DNA of 64,000 nucleotides from an uncultured Paracoccaceae bacterium (lineage in GTDB: Bacteria > Pseudomonadota > Alphaproteobacteria > Rhodobacterales > Rhodobacteraceae), in the NCBI GenBank assembly GCA_951812305.1, contig CATOSB010000009.1:27744-91743 (forward strand), written 5' to 3'. Every line of letters starts with the position of its first letter. Within the stretch, counting starts at the first letter, position 1. The notes beneath the pieces were generated by a model. The model did no database searches. It was not told the origin of the DNA and saw only the letters and a program-made list of their open reading frames with translations. This document shows positions 25,047 through 33,180 of the stretch, one piece after another. The position numbers and the translations under genes were made by a program.

Positions 25047-25294
25047 AACGGATTGAGGTCACGCCCGCTGACCGGTCGCTCCATCAGGAGCTCATCGACA
25101 TCATCGAGCGCCATGCCGGAGACCTGCCCCCGGCGCAGATACTGGCGATCGGGGCGCAACCGGTTGGGCAAATCCTGACGTTGCAGGATCCGCGCGAGAT
25201 CAATACAACTGACGCCATACGCCTGATCAAGGCGAATGTAGAAGAAGGCAACCGGTCGGCCCTCTTGACCGTGACGCGGGGGCCTGTGCAGTGA
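25043..25294 (+). CDS. small phage protein, unknown
   Basis: 83 residues; ATGA overlap upstream and downstream. Helical, with LHQELIDIIERHAGDLPPAQ. This looks like a conserved 'hypothetical' of Mu-like early operons. No motif that fixes a role. Confidence 0.5.
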   Translation: MKRIEVTPADRSLHQELIDIIERHAGDLPPAQILAIGAQPVGQILTLQDPREINTTDAIRLIKANVEEGNRSALLTVTRGPVQ

Positions 25295-26055
25295 GCGTGC
25301 CCGCCGGTCCGCCGCTTGATCTGCACTGCGGCGATTGTCTCGATCTCCTGCCCCGGCTGGTGGCGGACCGGGGCGGACCCTTCGATCACATAATTGCCGA
25401 TCCGCCCTACGAGAATATCCACCATGCCCATCACGCGCGCCGCGCGATCACACGGACAGACGGGCGGCCATCGCCGCGCGGCGTGGCCTATTCGGGTATC
25501 GACGATATCCGGTGCCCGGCGGCCGCCGCGATGGTGTCGGCGAGCCGGGGCTGGGTGGCGGTGTTCTGTCTGGCCGAGGGAGTGCGGCCCTGGCACGACG
25601 CGCTCGTTGCCGCGGGGGGCAGATGGCATGGCACCATGGCCTGGGTCAAGCCGGACGCAGCCCCGATGTTTGCCGGGACCGGCCCTGCAAGGGGCTTTGA
25701 GTGTATCGCGCTGGCCTGGGCCGGGGCGGGGCGGCGGCGGTGGAACGGCGGCGGTGGGCGCGGTGTGTTGACCTGCCTGACCGCGAAGGGCGGCGCGGTG
25801 CCGGGCACCAAGCCCCTGCCACTGATGCAGGCGCTGGTGGACCTGTTCACGCGCCGGGGTGAGGCGATCTGCGATCCGTTCATGGGCTCGGGCACTACCG
25901 GTGTGGCGGCGATGGAGGCCGGGCGCGGCTTTACAGGCATCGAGATCGACGCGCAGACATTCCTCGGTGCCGATGCGCGCCTTGCCCGTGCGCGCCGGGC
26001 TCCGGCCCTGCCGCTTCGGCCGCGGCCCGTGCAGGCAGCGATGGATCTGTCGTGA
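25291..26055 (+). CDS. DNA methyltransferase, DPPY before SAM motif (beta class)
   Basis: 254 residues. DPPY at 37-40 and DPFMGSGTTGVA at about 194-205, the order of beta-class N4-cytosine/N6-adenine methylases. Opening LHCGDCLDLLPRL is the usual N-terminal motif. The second methylase of the phage; expressed early, whereas the D12 enzyme at 13,427 is in a late/cargo unit. Target sequence unknown; probably antirestriction. Confidence 0.85.
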   Translation: MSVPAGPPLDLHCGDCLDLLPRLVADRGGPFDHIIADPPYENIHHAHHARRAITRTDGRPSPRGVAYSGIDDIRCPAAAAMVSASRGWVAVFCLAEGVRPWHDALVAAGGRWHGTMAWVKPDAAPMFAGTGPARGFECIALAWAGAGRRRWNGGGGRGVLTCLTAKGGAVPGTKPLPLMQALVDLFTRRGEAICDPFMGSGTTGVAAMEAGRGFTGIEIDAQTFLGADARLARARRAPALPLRPRPVQAAMDLS

Positions 26056-26414
26056 CCCGTTCCCCCGCCGATATCCCGGCCCTGCCGGCCGGCCTGCGCG
26101 AGATCGCCGATCACGCCGGTCGCGAGGCCGCGCTGGCGGTCGCCGCCACGTATGGCGGCCGGGACTGGCGTGTGCCCGCGCGCCAGGACAGTCCGGCGGC
26201 CCGCGCGCTTGCGGAGGCGGTGGGGCCGTCGGCGGCAGCAGCGCTGGTCACGGCTCTCGGCGGTCATGTACTGGATATCCCGCTGGCGCGCCGCGCGGTG
26301 ACGCGCTGGCTGGCCGGTCAGGGGCTCGGATCAAGGCAGATCGCGGCCCGACTGCGTATCTCGGAGCGCACCGCGCGGCGCTATATCAAGGGGCGGAGGG
26401 ATGGCGATGGATGA
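26052..26414 (+). CDS. Mor-family transcription activator
   Basis: 120 residues from GTG 26052 (GTGA overlap). The C-terminal half, ALGGHVLDIPLARRAV, then LGSRQIAARLRISERTARRY, matches the Mor/C pattern: a Gly-Gly beta element for dimer contact with DNA followed by an HTH. Mor activates the middle/late promoters of Mu together with host RNA polymerase. Last main regulator of the early operon; the four palindromic sites are its candidate targets. Confidence 0.8.
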   Translation: MTRSPADIPALPAGLREIADHAGREAALAVAATYGGRDWRVPARQDSPAARALAEAVGPSAAAALVTALGGHVLDIPLARRAVTRWLAGQGLGSRQIAARLRISERTARRYIKGRRDGDG

Positions 26415-26652
26415 TCACATGGCGGTGACGCGCGCGGAACTGCTGGACCGGCTTGCGACCATGACCGACCCGGAAGACATCGCCGAAGCCGTCACCACGG
26501 AGCTTCTGGAGGCCGGCGGGGCTATGGATGTGCCGCAGGCCGCCTGCGGCGTGGTGGAGATACAGCTTCACGGGATTGTGGCCCATGGCACCGACCTGGA
26601 AGCCGCCTGTCTCGCCTGGGCAATGGCGGCGCGCAGCGCTCGTGATGGCTGA
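26401..26652 (+). CDS. small phage protein, unknown
   Basis: 83 residues; overlaps the Mor gene end by 14 bp. Acidic and helical (LLDRLATMTDPEDIAEAVTT). An alternative ATG lies at 26407. Function unknown. Confidence 0.45.
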   Translation: MAMDDHMAVTRAELLDRLATMTDPEDIAEAVTTELLEAGGAMDVPQAACGVVEIQLHGIVAHGTDLEAACLAWAMAARSARDG

Positions 26653-26712
26653 ACGCCGCCAGCCCCTCCTGCCGGGCCTTGCGCCCCCGCCAGTGCCCCG
26701 TGTAGGGTGATC

Positions 26713-26973
26713 ATGCATGCCGTCGATGTCGGACAGGCCCCCGGTATGATGCCGGGCTGGCGGAGTGCAAAGGGTGGAGAATTTGCCTGCGCGCGGTGCG
26801 GTCATAACGCGGGCTGGCTCTTTGACATGACCATGAGCGAGATCAACCGGGGCCTGCCATGTCCCGTCTGCAATGAAGGGGTGGATGATGCCGGATATTG
26901 CTTGCGCGAATTGCGATGGGCCCGGCGGGGAAGTGACCTACGCGAACCAGGTTCTCATGCCGTTGAACGGTAG
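26713..26973 (+). CDS. zinc-ribbon phage protein
   Basis: 86 residues from ATG 26713. CARC and CPVC knuckles (FACARCGHNAGW, GLPCPVCNEG) form one zinc site. Its 3' part overlaps the next gene in a different frame by about 86 bp, so one of the two ends may be a frameshift artefact or a genuine overlap. Confidence 0.5.
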   Translation: MHAVDVGQAPGMMPGWRSAKGGEFACARCGHNAGWLFDMTMSEINRGLPCPVCNEGVDDAGYCLRELRWARRGSDLREPGSHAVER

Positions 26974-27226
26974 GGTCCGGTGCATCGATCATTGCATCCA
27001 CCACATCGTCGCGGCGCTGAATGCCGGACATGTCCTGACCACCGATTGCTGCTGTGGGCATGGCGAAATGCCCGGCTACATCGGTCTTGAGGATGGCCGC
27101 GTCCTTGTGATCTTCCCATCGCGCGAAGAGGCCAGGATGTATGACACTCCCGAGAGCAATGGCAGCACCCGCTCGAGCGCGGAAATATCCGCCTGGCGAC
27201 CGCCACGGCTTGATGGCACGTATTAA
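26888..27226 (+). CDS. Cys/His-rich phage protein
   Basis: 112 residues from ATG 26888. CANCDGPGG, RCIDHCIHHIVAALNA and CCCGHGEMPGYI suggest metal binding; the second half resembles a conserved prophage protein ending in a beta-rich LEDGRVLVIF. Last gene before activator site 4. Function unknown. Confidence 0.55.
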   Translation: MPDIACANCDGPGGEVTYANQVLMPLNGRVRCIDHCIHHIVAALNAGHVLTTDCCCGHGEMPGYIGLEDGRVLVIFPSREEARMYDTPESNGSTRSSAEISAWRPPRLDGTY

Positions 27227-27273
27227 ACCATCCGGGCGGGGTTGTGCTGCCGGTCCCGGATAGCGGCCCTCTT

Positions 27274-27318
27274 GCGGACCATGGTCCGCTGCCCTCGTGC
27301 GGCAAGGCCGGGTAGTGT
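27274..27318 (+). promoter_or_regulatory. Mor-type late activator site 4
   Basis: Palindrome GCGGACCATGGTCCGC at 27274-27289; TAGTGT at 27313-27318 is 34 bp from the centre. It precedes the plus-strand head gene arm (DUF2730, terminase, portal). Same spacing as sites 1-3. Confidence 0.65.
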
Positions 27319-27358
27319 GGGGCCGAACCGATCCCGACGCTCGGAGCCCGCGCACGCC

Positions 27359-27724
27359 ATGACCATCACGCCCGAACACTGGCAGACCTTTGCCGCCATG
27401 GTTGCCATTCTGGCGCTTTTGAGCGGGGCCGTGGTCTCGCTCCGGCGTCTGGGCTTTCTGCGTCCGCCCGCCCGGCCCCCCGATGCGCAAGGCGCGGTCT
27501 CCGAGCGCCTGGACCGGCATGCCGAGCGTCTGGCGCGACTTGAGGGTGCGGTGGCGGGGCTGGCGAGCCGCGAGGATATTCATCACCTGCAGATGGCGAT
27601 CGAGCAGCAGGCCGGGGCCGTGCGCGAGATCCGCGCCTTCATGGCGCGCGACGCGGAGGCCGTCGGGCGGCTTGATGCCGCGATCACCCGGATCGAGGAT
27701 CACCTGATGGGAGAGGGCCGCTGA
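27359..27724 (+). CDS. DUF2730 family protein (Mu gp25-like)
   Basis: 121 residues. N-terminal membrane helix (FAAMVAILALLSGAVVSL) followed by a long coiled coil (ERLDRHAERLARLEGAVAG), the DUF2730 layout. ATG 27359 follows GGAG. First gene of the plus late arm; it may be a lysis or membrane accessory. Confidence 0.7.
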   Translation: MTITPEHWQTFAAMVAILALLSGAVVSLRRLGFLRPPARPPDAQGAVSERLDRHAERLARLEGAVAGLASREDIHHLQMAIEQQAGAVREIRAFMARDAEAVGRLDAAITRIEDHLMGEGR

Positions 27725-28023
27725 TGAGCTATGCCTCCACGCTTGAGGAACACCGCCGCCTGGCCCTGCTCACCCATCTGGCGGCCTGCCTGGATTATGC
27801 CTCCAACTCGGAGATCCTGCTGGATGTTCTGAACGGGCTGAGGATCGCGACCGGGCGCGACCGGCTGGTGGGCACGCTGGCCTGGCTGCGCGAGCAGGAT
27901 CTGGTCTCGATCGAGGACCACGAGGGCTTCCTGCTGGTCGAGGCAACGGCGCGGGGCGTGGATGTGGCCGAAGGCCGCGCCCGGGTGCCGGGCGTGCGCC
28001 GCACCGCGCCGAAGGCCCGGTAA
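27724..28023 (+). CDS. Mu gp26-like winged-helix protein
   Basis: 99 residues. LTHLAACLDYASNSEILLDV and LAWLREQDLVSIEDHEGFLL outline a winged helix, as in gp26-type proteins placed just before the small terminase in Mu-like phages. Role unknown; could regulate or assist packaging. Confidence 0.65.
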   Translation: MSYASTLEEHRRLALLTHLAACLDYASNSEILLDVLNGLRIATGRDRLVGTLAWLREQDLVSIEDHEGFLLVEATARGVDVAEGRARVPGVRRTAPKAR

Positions 28024-28619
28024 TGCCGTCGCGCAGCAAGATCGATCGGCTGCCCGACGCGCTGAAGACGTGGCTGCGTGCCGAACTCAACGCCCGGGGC
28101 TACAGCGATTACGATGGTGTGACCGCCGCGCTGAACGAGCGGATGGCCGAGGCGGGTCTCGATCTTGTAATCAGCCGGACCGGCCTTGGGCGCTGGAGCC
28201 AGGCGCAGAAGAAATACGCCGATATCCAGCGCGAGGCTGACGGATGGGCGCAGAGCTTCCTGAGTGAAGAGGGCGTGGATGCCGAGGCGCATCGGCACCG
28301 GGTGCTGTTTTCGATGTTATCCCACCATGCCTTCCTCACCATGGCCAACGGCCTGACCGAGGGGGACGAGAAAGAGGAGCTCGACTTCGACGCCCGTGAC
28401 CTGCACTTCCTGGGCCGGATGCTGAAAGACCTGATGACCTCCTCCGGCATCCGTGAGGCGATCGGCGAGAAGGAGCGTCGGCGCCTGGCGGAGGCCGAGC
28501 GCAAGGCCGGCGCAGACCGGGCGGTGTCCGCCGCGCGCGGGGCCGGGCTCTCCCCGGAGGTCGCCGCCGCGATCCGCGCTGCCGTCGAGGGCGGCGCACA
28601 GGCGGAGGGTGCCACATGA
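28023..28619 (+). CDS. terminase small subunit, DUF3486 (Mu gp27)
   Basis: 198 residues. The opening MPSRSKIDRLPDALKTWLRA and the GLGRWSQAQKKYAD region are typical of DUF3486. These proteins recognise phage DNA for headful packaging. Overlaps the large terminase gene by 4 bp. Confidence 0.85.
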   Translation: MPSRSKIDRLPDALKTWLRAELNARGYSDYDGVTAALNERMAEAGLDLVISRTGLGRWSQAQKKYADIQREADGWAQSFLSEEGVDAEAHRHRVLFSMLSHHAFLTMANGLTEGDEKEELDFDARDLHFLGRMLKDLMTSSGIREAIGEKERRRLAEAERKAGADRAVSAARGAGLSPEVAAAIRAAVEGGAQAEGAT

Positions 28620-30046
28620 GCAACCGCGATCTACTGCCTTACCAGATTGCCTGGGTGACCGACCCGAACCCGGTGGCGGTGATCGAGAAGTCCCGCCGCA
28701 TCGGCATCTCCTGGGCCGAGGCCTATCACGCGGTCATGCATGCCGCCGAGGGCCGCGGCGATATCTATTACCTGTCCTATAGCCGCGATATGACCCGCGG
28801 CTTCATCGACGATTGCGCGGGCTGGGCGAGCGACCTCGGCATCGCCGCCTCGGCCGCCGGTGAGGTGCTGATCAGCGACGAGGGGCGCGATATCCAGGCC
28901 TTCCGCATCGTGACGGCAAAGGGCAAACAGATCCTCGCCATGACCTCCAGCCCGCGGGGGTTTCGCGGCAAGGGCCGTCCGGGCGACGTCGCGGTCATTG
29001 ACGAGGCCGCCTTCGTCGACGATCTCGAGGAGGTTCTGAAAGCCGCGCGCGCCTTCACCACCTGGGGCGGGCGTGTGCGCATCATCTCCACCCATAACGG
29101 TGAGGCCTCGCCATTCAACACGCTGGTTCGCGACATCCGCGAGAGGCGTCAGCCCGGAAGCCTGCACCGGGTGACGCTCAGCGACGCGCTCGATCAGGGG
29201 CTCTATTCCCGTATCGCCGCTGTGACCGGGCAGCCCGACACGGGCGCCGCGCAGGCGGCCTGGGAGGCGGCGATCCGCGCGCAATACGGACGCCACGCGG
29301 GCGAAGAGCTCGACTGTATCCCGTCCGCGGGGGGCGGGGCCTGGATCACATGGGATCTGATCCGCACAGCCGGGCGCGACGCGGCGGGCGATCCCGGCCT
29401 GCGCGGCTCCGGTCCGGTCTATATCGGCGTCGACGTGGCGCGGCGGCGCGATCTCTGGGTGGCGGCGGTGATCGAGGATGCCGGCGACGCGCTCTGGCTG
29501 CGCGAGCTGGTGACGCTGCGCGACGTCTCTTTCTCCGAACAGCGCGCCGAGGTGGCACGCCTGGTGCGTGCCCATCGCCCGCTCAGGATCGCCATCGACC
29601 AGACCGGCATGGGCGAGGCGGTGGTCGAGCAGCTGGCCGAGGATCACGGGGCCTTCACCGTCGAAGGCGTGCTGATGACTGCGCCGCGCCGGCTTGATGT
29701 GGCCACGCGGCTCAGAGAGTCCTTCGAGGACAAACGCATCCGTATCCCCGCCGATGATGCCCTGGCGGCCGACCTGCACAGCGTCCGTGCCGAGCCCGGC
29801 ACCACCGGCGCGCCGCGGCTGGTGGCGGATCGCGCGGAGAGCGACGGCCATGCCGACCGGTTCTGGGCGCTGGCGCTCGCGGTCTCGGCCGCCCGCACTG
29901 CCATCGGACCCTTCGAGGCCTGGACCGACGCGCGCCGCCATGCGGCCTGGTCGGCGCCGGGCAATCCGTTCGGCATACCGGAGTATCATGCCGACAGCGA
30001 TCTCGGCGTCCTGCACTCGCCGCTGGCCGCCCTGAGGGGCTGGTAG
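28616..30046 (+). CDS. terminase large subunit (Mu gp28)
   Basis: 476 residues. ATPase with an EKSRRIGIS Walker A-like loop (near residue 24), Walker B VAVIDEAAF (near 128) and the C-terminal RNase H-like nuclease beginning GVDVARRRDLW (near 272), with a further IDQTGMGEAV. It pumps and cuts DNA during packaging. ATGA overlap with the small subunit. Confidence 0.9.
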   Translation: MSNRDLLPYQIAWVTDPNPVAVIEKSRRIGISWAEAYHAVMHAAEGRGDIYYLSYSRDMTRGFIDDCAGWASDLGIAASAAGEVLISDEGRDIQAFRIVTAKGKQILAMTSSPRGFRGKGRPGDVAVIDEAAFVDDLEEVLKAARAFTTWGGRVRIISTHNGEASPFNTLVRDIRERRQPGSLHRVTLSDALDQGLYSRIAAVTGQPDTGAAQAAWEAAIRAQYGRHAGEELDCIPSAGGGAWITWDLIRTAGRDAAGDPGLRGSGPVYIGVDVARRRDLWVAAVIEDAGDALWLRELVTLRDVSFSEQRAEVARLVRAHRPLRIAIDQTGMGEAVVEQLAEDHGAFTVEGVLMTAPRRLDVATRLRESFEDKRIRIPADDALAADLHSVRAEPGTTGAPRLVADRAESDGHADRFWALALAVSAARTAIGPFEAWTDARRHAAWSAPGNPFGIPEYHADSDLGVLHSPLAALRGW

Positions 30047-31600
30047 ATGGCGAAGACCGACATCCCCGCCCGCGCCCCGACCGGCGAGATCGCCGCGCCG
30101 GAAGTCACCTTGGGCGGCGGCGGGGCCTGGGACCTCACCGAACGCTATCGCGATTTCGGGATCGGCTCCGATCCGCGCCATTGGCAGGCCGATCCCACCG
30201 GTGTCGTCGCCGCCACGGCAGCACTGGCCGACCCCCATGCCCGCGCCGTCCTCGACCAGCGCCTCGATGCGGTGGTGGCGGCCCCGCTTGAGATCACACC
30301 GGGCGGGGCGATGCGCCGGGACCGGATGGCGGCCGGGGATCTCGAAGAGCAGCTGGGCGCGCTGGAGATCGACCGGATCAGCCGCGAGCTTCTGCACGCC
30401 GCCTGGTATGGCTATGCCATCGCCGAATGCCTCTGGAAGATCGAGGGCACCGCCGTGCGACTCGCCGATCTCCGCGTGCGCAACCCCGCAAGATTCCGCT
30501 GGCACCGTGACGGCACACCGCGTCTGATTACGCGCAACCGCCCGAGCGGTGTCGTCCTGCCCCCGGCCAAGTTCTGCGTCCTGGTCCAGCCGCGCCAGCA
30601 TGGCGGGCAGGCGCATGGTCCCGGTGCCGCCGAATGGTGTGTCTGGCCGGTCTGGCTCAAGCGCCACGTGGTCTCGATGTGGGCGGTCGCGCTCGAACGT
30701 TTTGGCACGCCAACGACCTATATGACGCTTGGCGGCGATCCCAGCGCTTCCGCAATCGAGAAGGCTCTGGCCCAGCAGGCGGCGCTGGTCGGCGGCGCGG
30801 GCCTGGTCCTGAAAGAGGGCCACAAGATCGAGCTGCTGGAAAGCGGTCGCCGGGCCGGTGGCGATTACGCAGAGTTCGTCAGGGCGATGGACGCGATGAT
30901 CGCCGATGCGGTGCTGGGCGAGCGCGCCACCTCCGAGATCGGCCAGTGGCAGGCCACCGCCGAGGCCCATGCCGACGTGCTGCAACGGCTGGTGGCGGCG
31001 GATGCGCGCCGCCTCTCGGCCATGCTGCGCCACTCGGTCGCGACATGGCTGACCGCCTGGAACTTCCCCGGTGCCGCCGTCCCGCATCTGACCCGCAACA
31101 CCGCCCCGCCCGAAGACCTCACCGCGCGCGCCGCGCGCGACGTGCAGATCGGCGCCGCCTCCGGCCTCAGGCCGACACACGCCTCTGTCGAGGAGATCTA
31201 TGGTGGCGAATGGGAACCCGATCCCCGTCAGGCCACCCCCGCATCGCCCCGCCCGCCAATCGCCGGACCGGGTGCCGGGCCGGGCGCGACCGCCGCACTG
31301 GCCGCAGCACTGGCCGCCGCCCGCGAGCCTCCGGCGCGCGATGCCATCGATGCCGCCGTCGACCGCCTTGTCGGCGAGAGCGGCTGGGAGGCGCTGATGG
31401 AACCGGTGATCAAACCGCTCGGTGCCGCCGTGACGGAAGCCGACACCCCGGACGCGCTCGCCGCGGCACTGGACGCCCCCGATCTCTACGCGGCCATGGA
31501 CACGAACCCCATGGCCGCACGGCTCGCCCGGGCCACCACCTCGGCGCGTCTCTCGGCAGAGGGGGATGACGGGGCCGACAGAAACGATGACGATGGCTGA
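30047..31600 (+). CDS. portal protein, DUF935 (Mu gp29)
   Basis: 517 residues starting directly after the terminase stop. It contains LLHAAWYGYAIAECLW, LRVRNPARFRWHRDG and a C-terminal Pro/Ala-rich tail, as in DUF935 portals, which form the ring through which DNA enters the head. Order small terminase, large terminase, portal, MuF is Mu-like. Confidence 0.9.
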   Translation: MAKTDIPARAPTGEIAAPEVTLGGGGAWDLTERYRDFGIGSDPRHWQADPTGVVAATAALADPHARAVLDQRLDAVVAAPLEITPGGAMRRDRMAAGDLEEQLGALEIDRISRELLHAAWYGYAIAECLWKIEGTAVRLADLRVRNPARFRWHRDGTPRLITRNRPSGVVLPPAKFCVLVQPRQHGGQAHGPGAAEWCVWPVWLKRHVVSMWAVALERFGTPTTYMTLGGDPSASAIEKALAQQAALVGGAGLVLKEGHKIELLESGRRAGGDYAEFVRAMDAMIADAVLGERATSEIGQWQATAEAHADVLQRLVAADARRLSAMLRHSVATWLTAWNFPGAAVPHLTRNTAPPEDLTARAARDVQIGAASGLRPTHASVEEIYGGEWEPDPRQATPASPRPPIAGPGAGPGATAALAAALAAAREPPARDAIDAAVDRLVGESGWEALMEPVIKPLGAAVTEADTPDALAAALDAPDLYAAMDTNPMAARLARATTSARLSAEGDDGADRNDDDG

Positions 31601-33149
31601 TCCCGCGCCTGTGATCATGGACGTGCCCCCCGAGGAAGCGATTGAATTCTTCCGCGCCAAGGGCATCCATGTCGGCTACGACTGGCGCGACACCTCCGCA
31701 GCCCAGCATGCACGCTCCTTCACGGTGGCCAAGGTCGCCCGTCTCGACATCCTGACCGATATCCGCGCGGCCATGGACCGGGTGCTGGCGGAAGGCGCCA
31801 CCTTTGAGAGTTTCCAGGACGAGCTGGAGCCGATCCTGCGCGCCAAGGGCTGGTGGGGCCGCAAGACCATGACCGACCCCGCAACCGGCAAGACCCGCGT
31901 GGTCCGGATGGGCAGCCCGCGCCGGCTCAGAACCATCTTCGACACCAATCTGCGCATGGCCACCGCCGCCGGCAAGTGGGCGCAGATCACGCGCCTGGCC
32001 GACCGCCGCCCATGGATCCGATACATCGCCACGCTCGATGACCGCACCCGGCCCCTGCACCGGGTCTGGCACGGCACCATCCTGCGCTGGGACCACCCGT
32101 TCTGGCAGACGCATTTCCCGCCCTGCGGCTGGCATTGCCGCTGCACCGTGCAGACGCTCTCGGATGCCGATCTGGAGCGCTTCGGCCTCACACCCTCGCC
32201 CGGCCCGCCTGAAGGGTGGAACCGCACACGGCCATGGCTCAATCGCCGCACCGGGGAGACTGAGGAGGTGCCTGTCGGTATCGATCCCGGCTTTGCCCAC
32301 AATCCCGGCACCGTCGATCCCGTGGCCGGCGCCCGCGATATCCTGAAGGACCGGCTCGCCAAAGCCCCGCCCGCGCTTGCGCGCGCGGCCACCTCCGATG
32401 TCACCGAATGGATTGCGCGTGGGCGCGAGAGGCGCAAGCAGCTTGTCGACGCCACCGGACTGGCGCCGGACCAGACAGGCTTTACCGATCGCCTGCGTGG
32501 CCTCGCCGCCCGGGGCCTCACAACCGGCCGCGGCGCCGGAACCGTGGCGGCATCCGTCACGCCCCTGCGCGCAGGCGGACAGGACCGGGCCGCCGCCGAC
32601 GCCATCCATGCCGCCTCGCTGCGCTTTCCGGCAAACTGGGTGGCGCGCGCCAATGCCAGCCCGCTCAGCGTTGCAGCGGGCGGACAACCGACCGGGGGCA
32701 GCTATATCCCCGCCGCCGCACGTGGGCCGGTCCGCATCGGTCCCGACCGGCTGACCAAGGCCGATAACACCGCCTGGGCCATCACCTCCCGCGACCCCGG
32801 CAACGCCACACATGAATATGCCCACCACCTGCAAGCGGCGATGCCGGAGATCGACCGGCTGTTCCAGACCCTCCATATCCGCCGCACAACTCTGCCCGGC
32901 GGCAACCGTGAGCCTCGCATCCTGCTCAGCCCCTACCGGGTCCCCGGACGGCGAGACCAGTATGTCGATGAGTATTTCGGGCGGGAATACCCAGGCGGCC
33001 ACGCCGCCGAGGTCATGACCCGTGCCTTCCAGATACTCTTCCACAGGCTGCCCGGTCGACGTGGCGCTGATCTGGACAAGCTCGTGCGCGACGACCCGGA
33101 AATGCTCGATCTGGTGCTGGGCCTTCTCTTCCATTACGATCCCGCATAG
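31566..33149 (+). CDS. MuF head morphogenesis protein with C-terminal HExxH domain
   Basis: 527 residues counted from ATG 31566; in-frame ATGs at 31587 and 31593 are possible starts. Residues about 20-220 are the MuF domain, with RYIATLDDRTRPLHRVWHG and the Cys/His cluster PPCGWHCRCTVQ. From about residue 330 a distinct domain carries THEYAHH (near 414-420), a zinc metallopeptidase HExxH signature, with a later glutamate in HAAEVMTRAFQ. MuF proteins fused to toxin-like domains are known from temperate phages. Whether this domain acts in the virion or as an injected toxin is unknown. Confidence 0.8.
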   Translation: MTGPTETMTMADPAPVIMDVPPEEAIEFFRAKGIHVGYDWRDTSAAQHARSFTVAKVARLDILTDIRAAMDRVLAEGATFESFQDELEPILRAKGWWGRKTMTDPATGKTRVVRMGSPRRLRTIFDTNLRMATAAGKWAQITRLADRRPWIRYIATLDDRTRPLHRVWHGTILRWDHPFWQTHFPPCGWHCRCTVQTLSDADLERFGLTPSPGPPEGWNRTRPWLNRRTGETEEVPVGIDPGFAHNPGTVDPVAGARDILKDRLAKAPPALARAATSDVTEWIARGRERRKQLVDATGLAPDQTGFTDRLRGLAARGLTTGRGAGTVAASVTPLRAGGQDRAAADAIHAASLRFPANWVARANASPLSVAAGGQPTGGSYIPAAARGPVRIGPDRLTKADNTAWAITSRDPGNATHEYAHHLQAAMPEIDRLFQTLHIRRTTLPGGNREPRILLSPYRVPGRRDQYVDEYFGREYPGGHAAEVMTRAFQILFHRLPGRRGADLDKLVRDDPEMLDLVLGLLFHYDPA

Positions 33150-33180
33150 CGACGATAGCGAGAGCACCCCATGACCAGGA

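Noticed and set aside
26645..26710. A 21-codon frame (MAERRQPLLPGLAPPPVPRVG) between two early genes
   Set aside because: Too short and compositionally unremarkable; only the overlap style supports it.
28631..31666. Minus-strand frame of 1,011 codons opposite the terminase and portal genes
   Set aside because: Lies exactly antisense to two well-recognised head genes; composition is that of a shadow frame.
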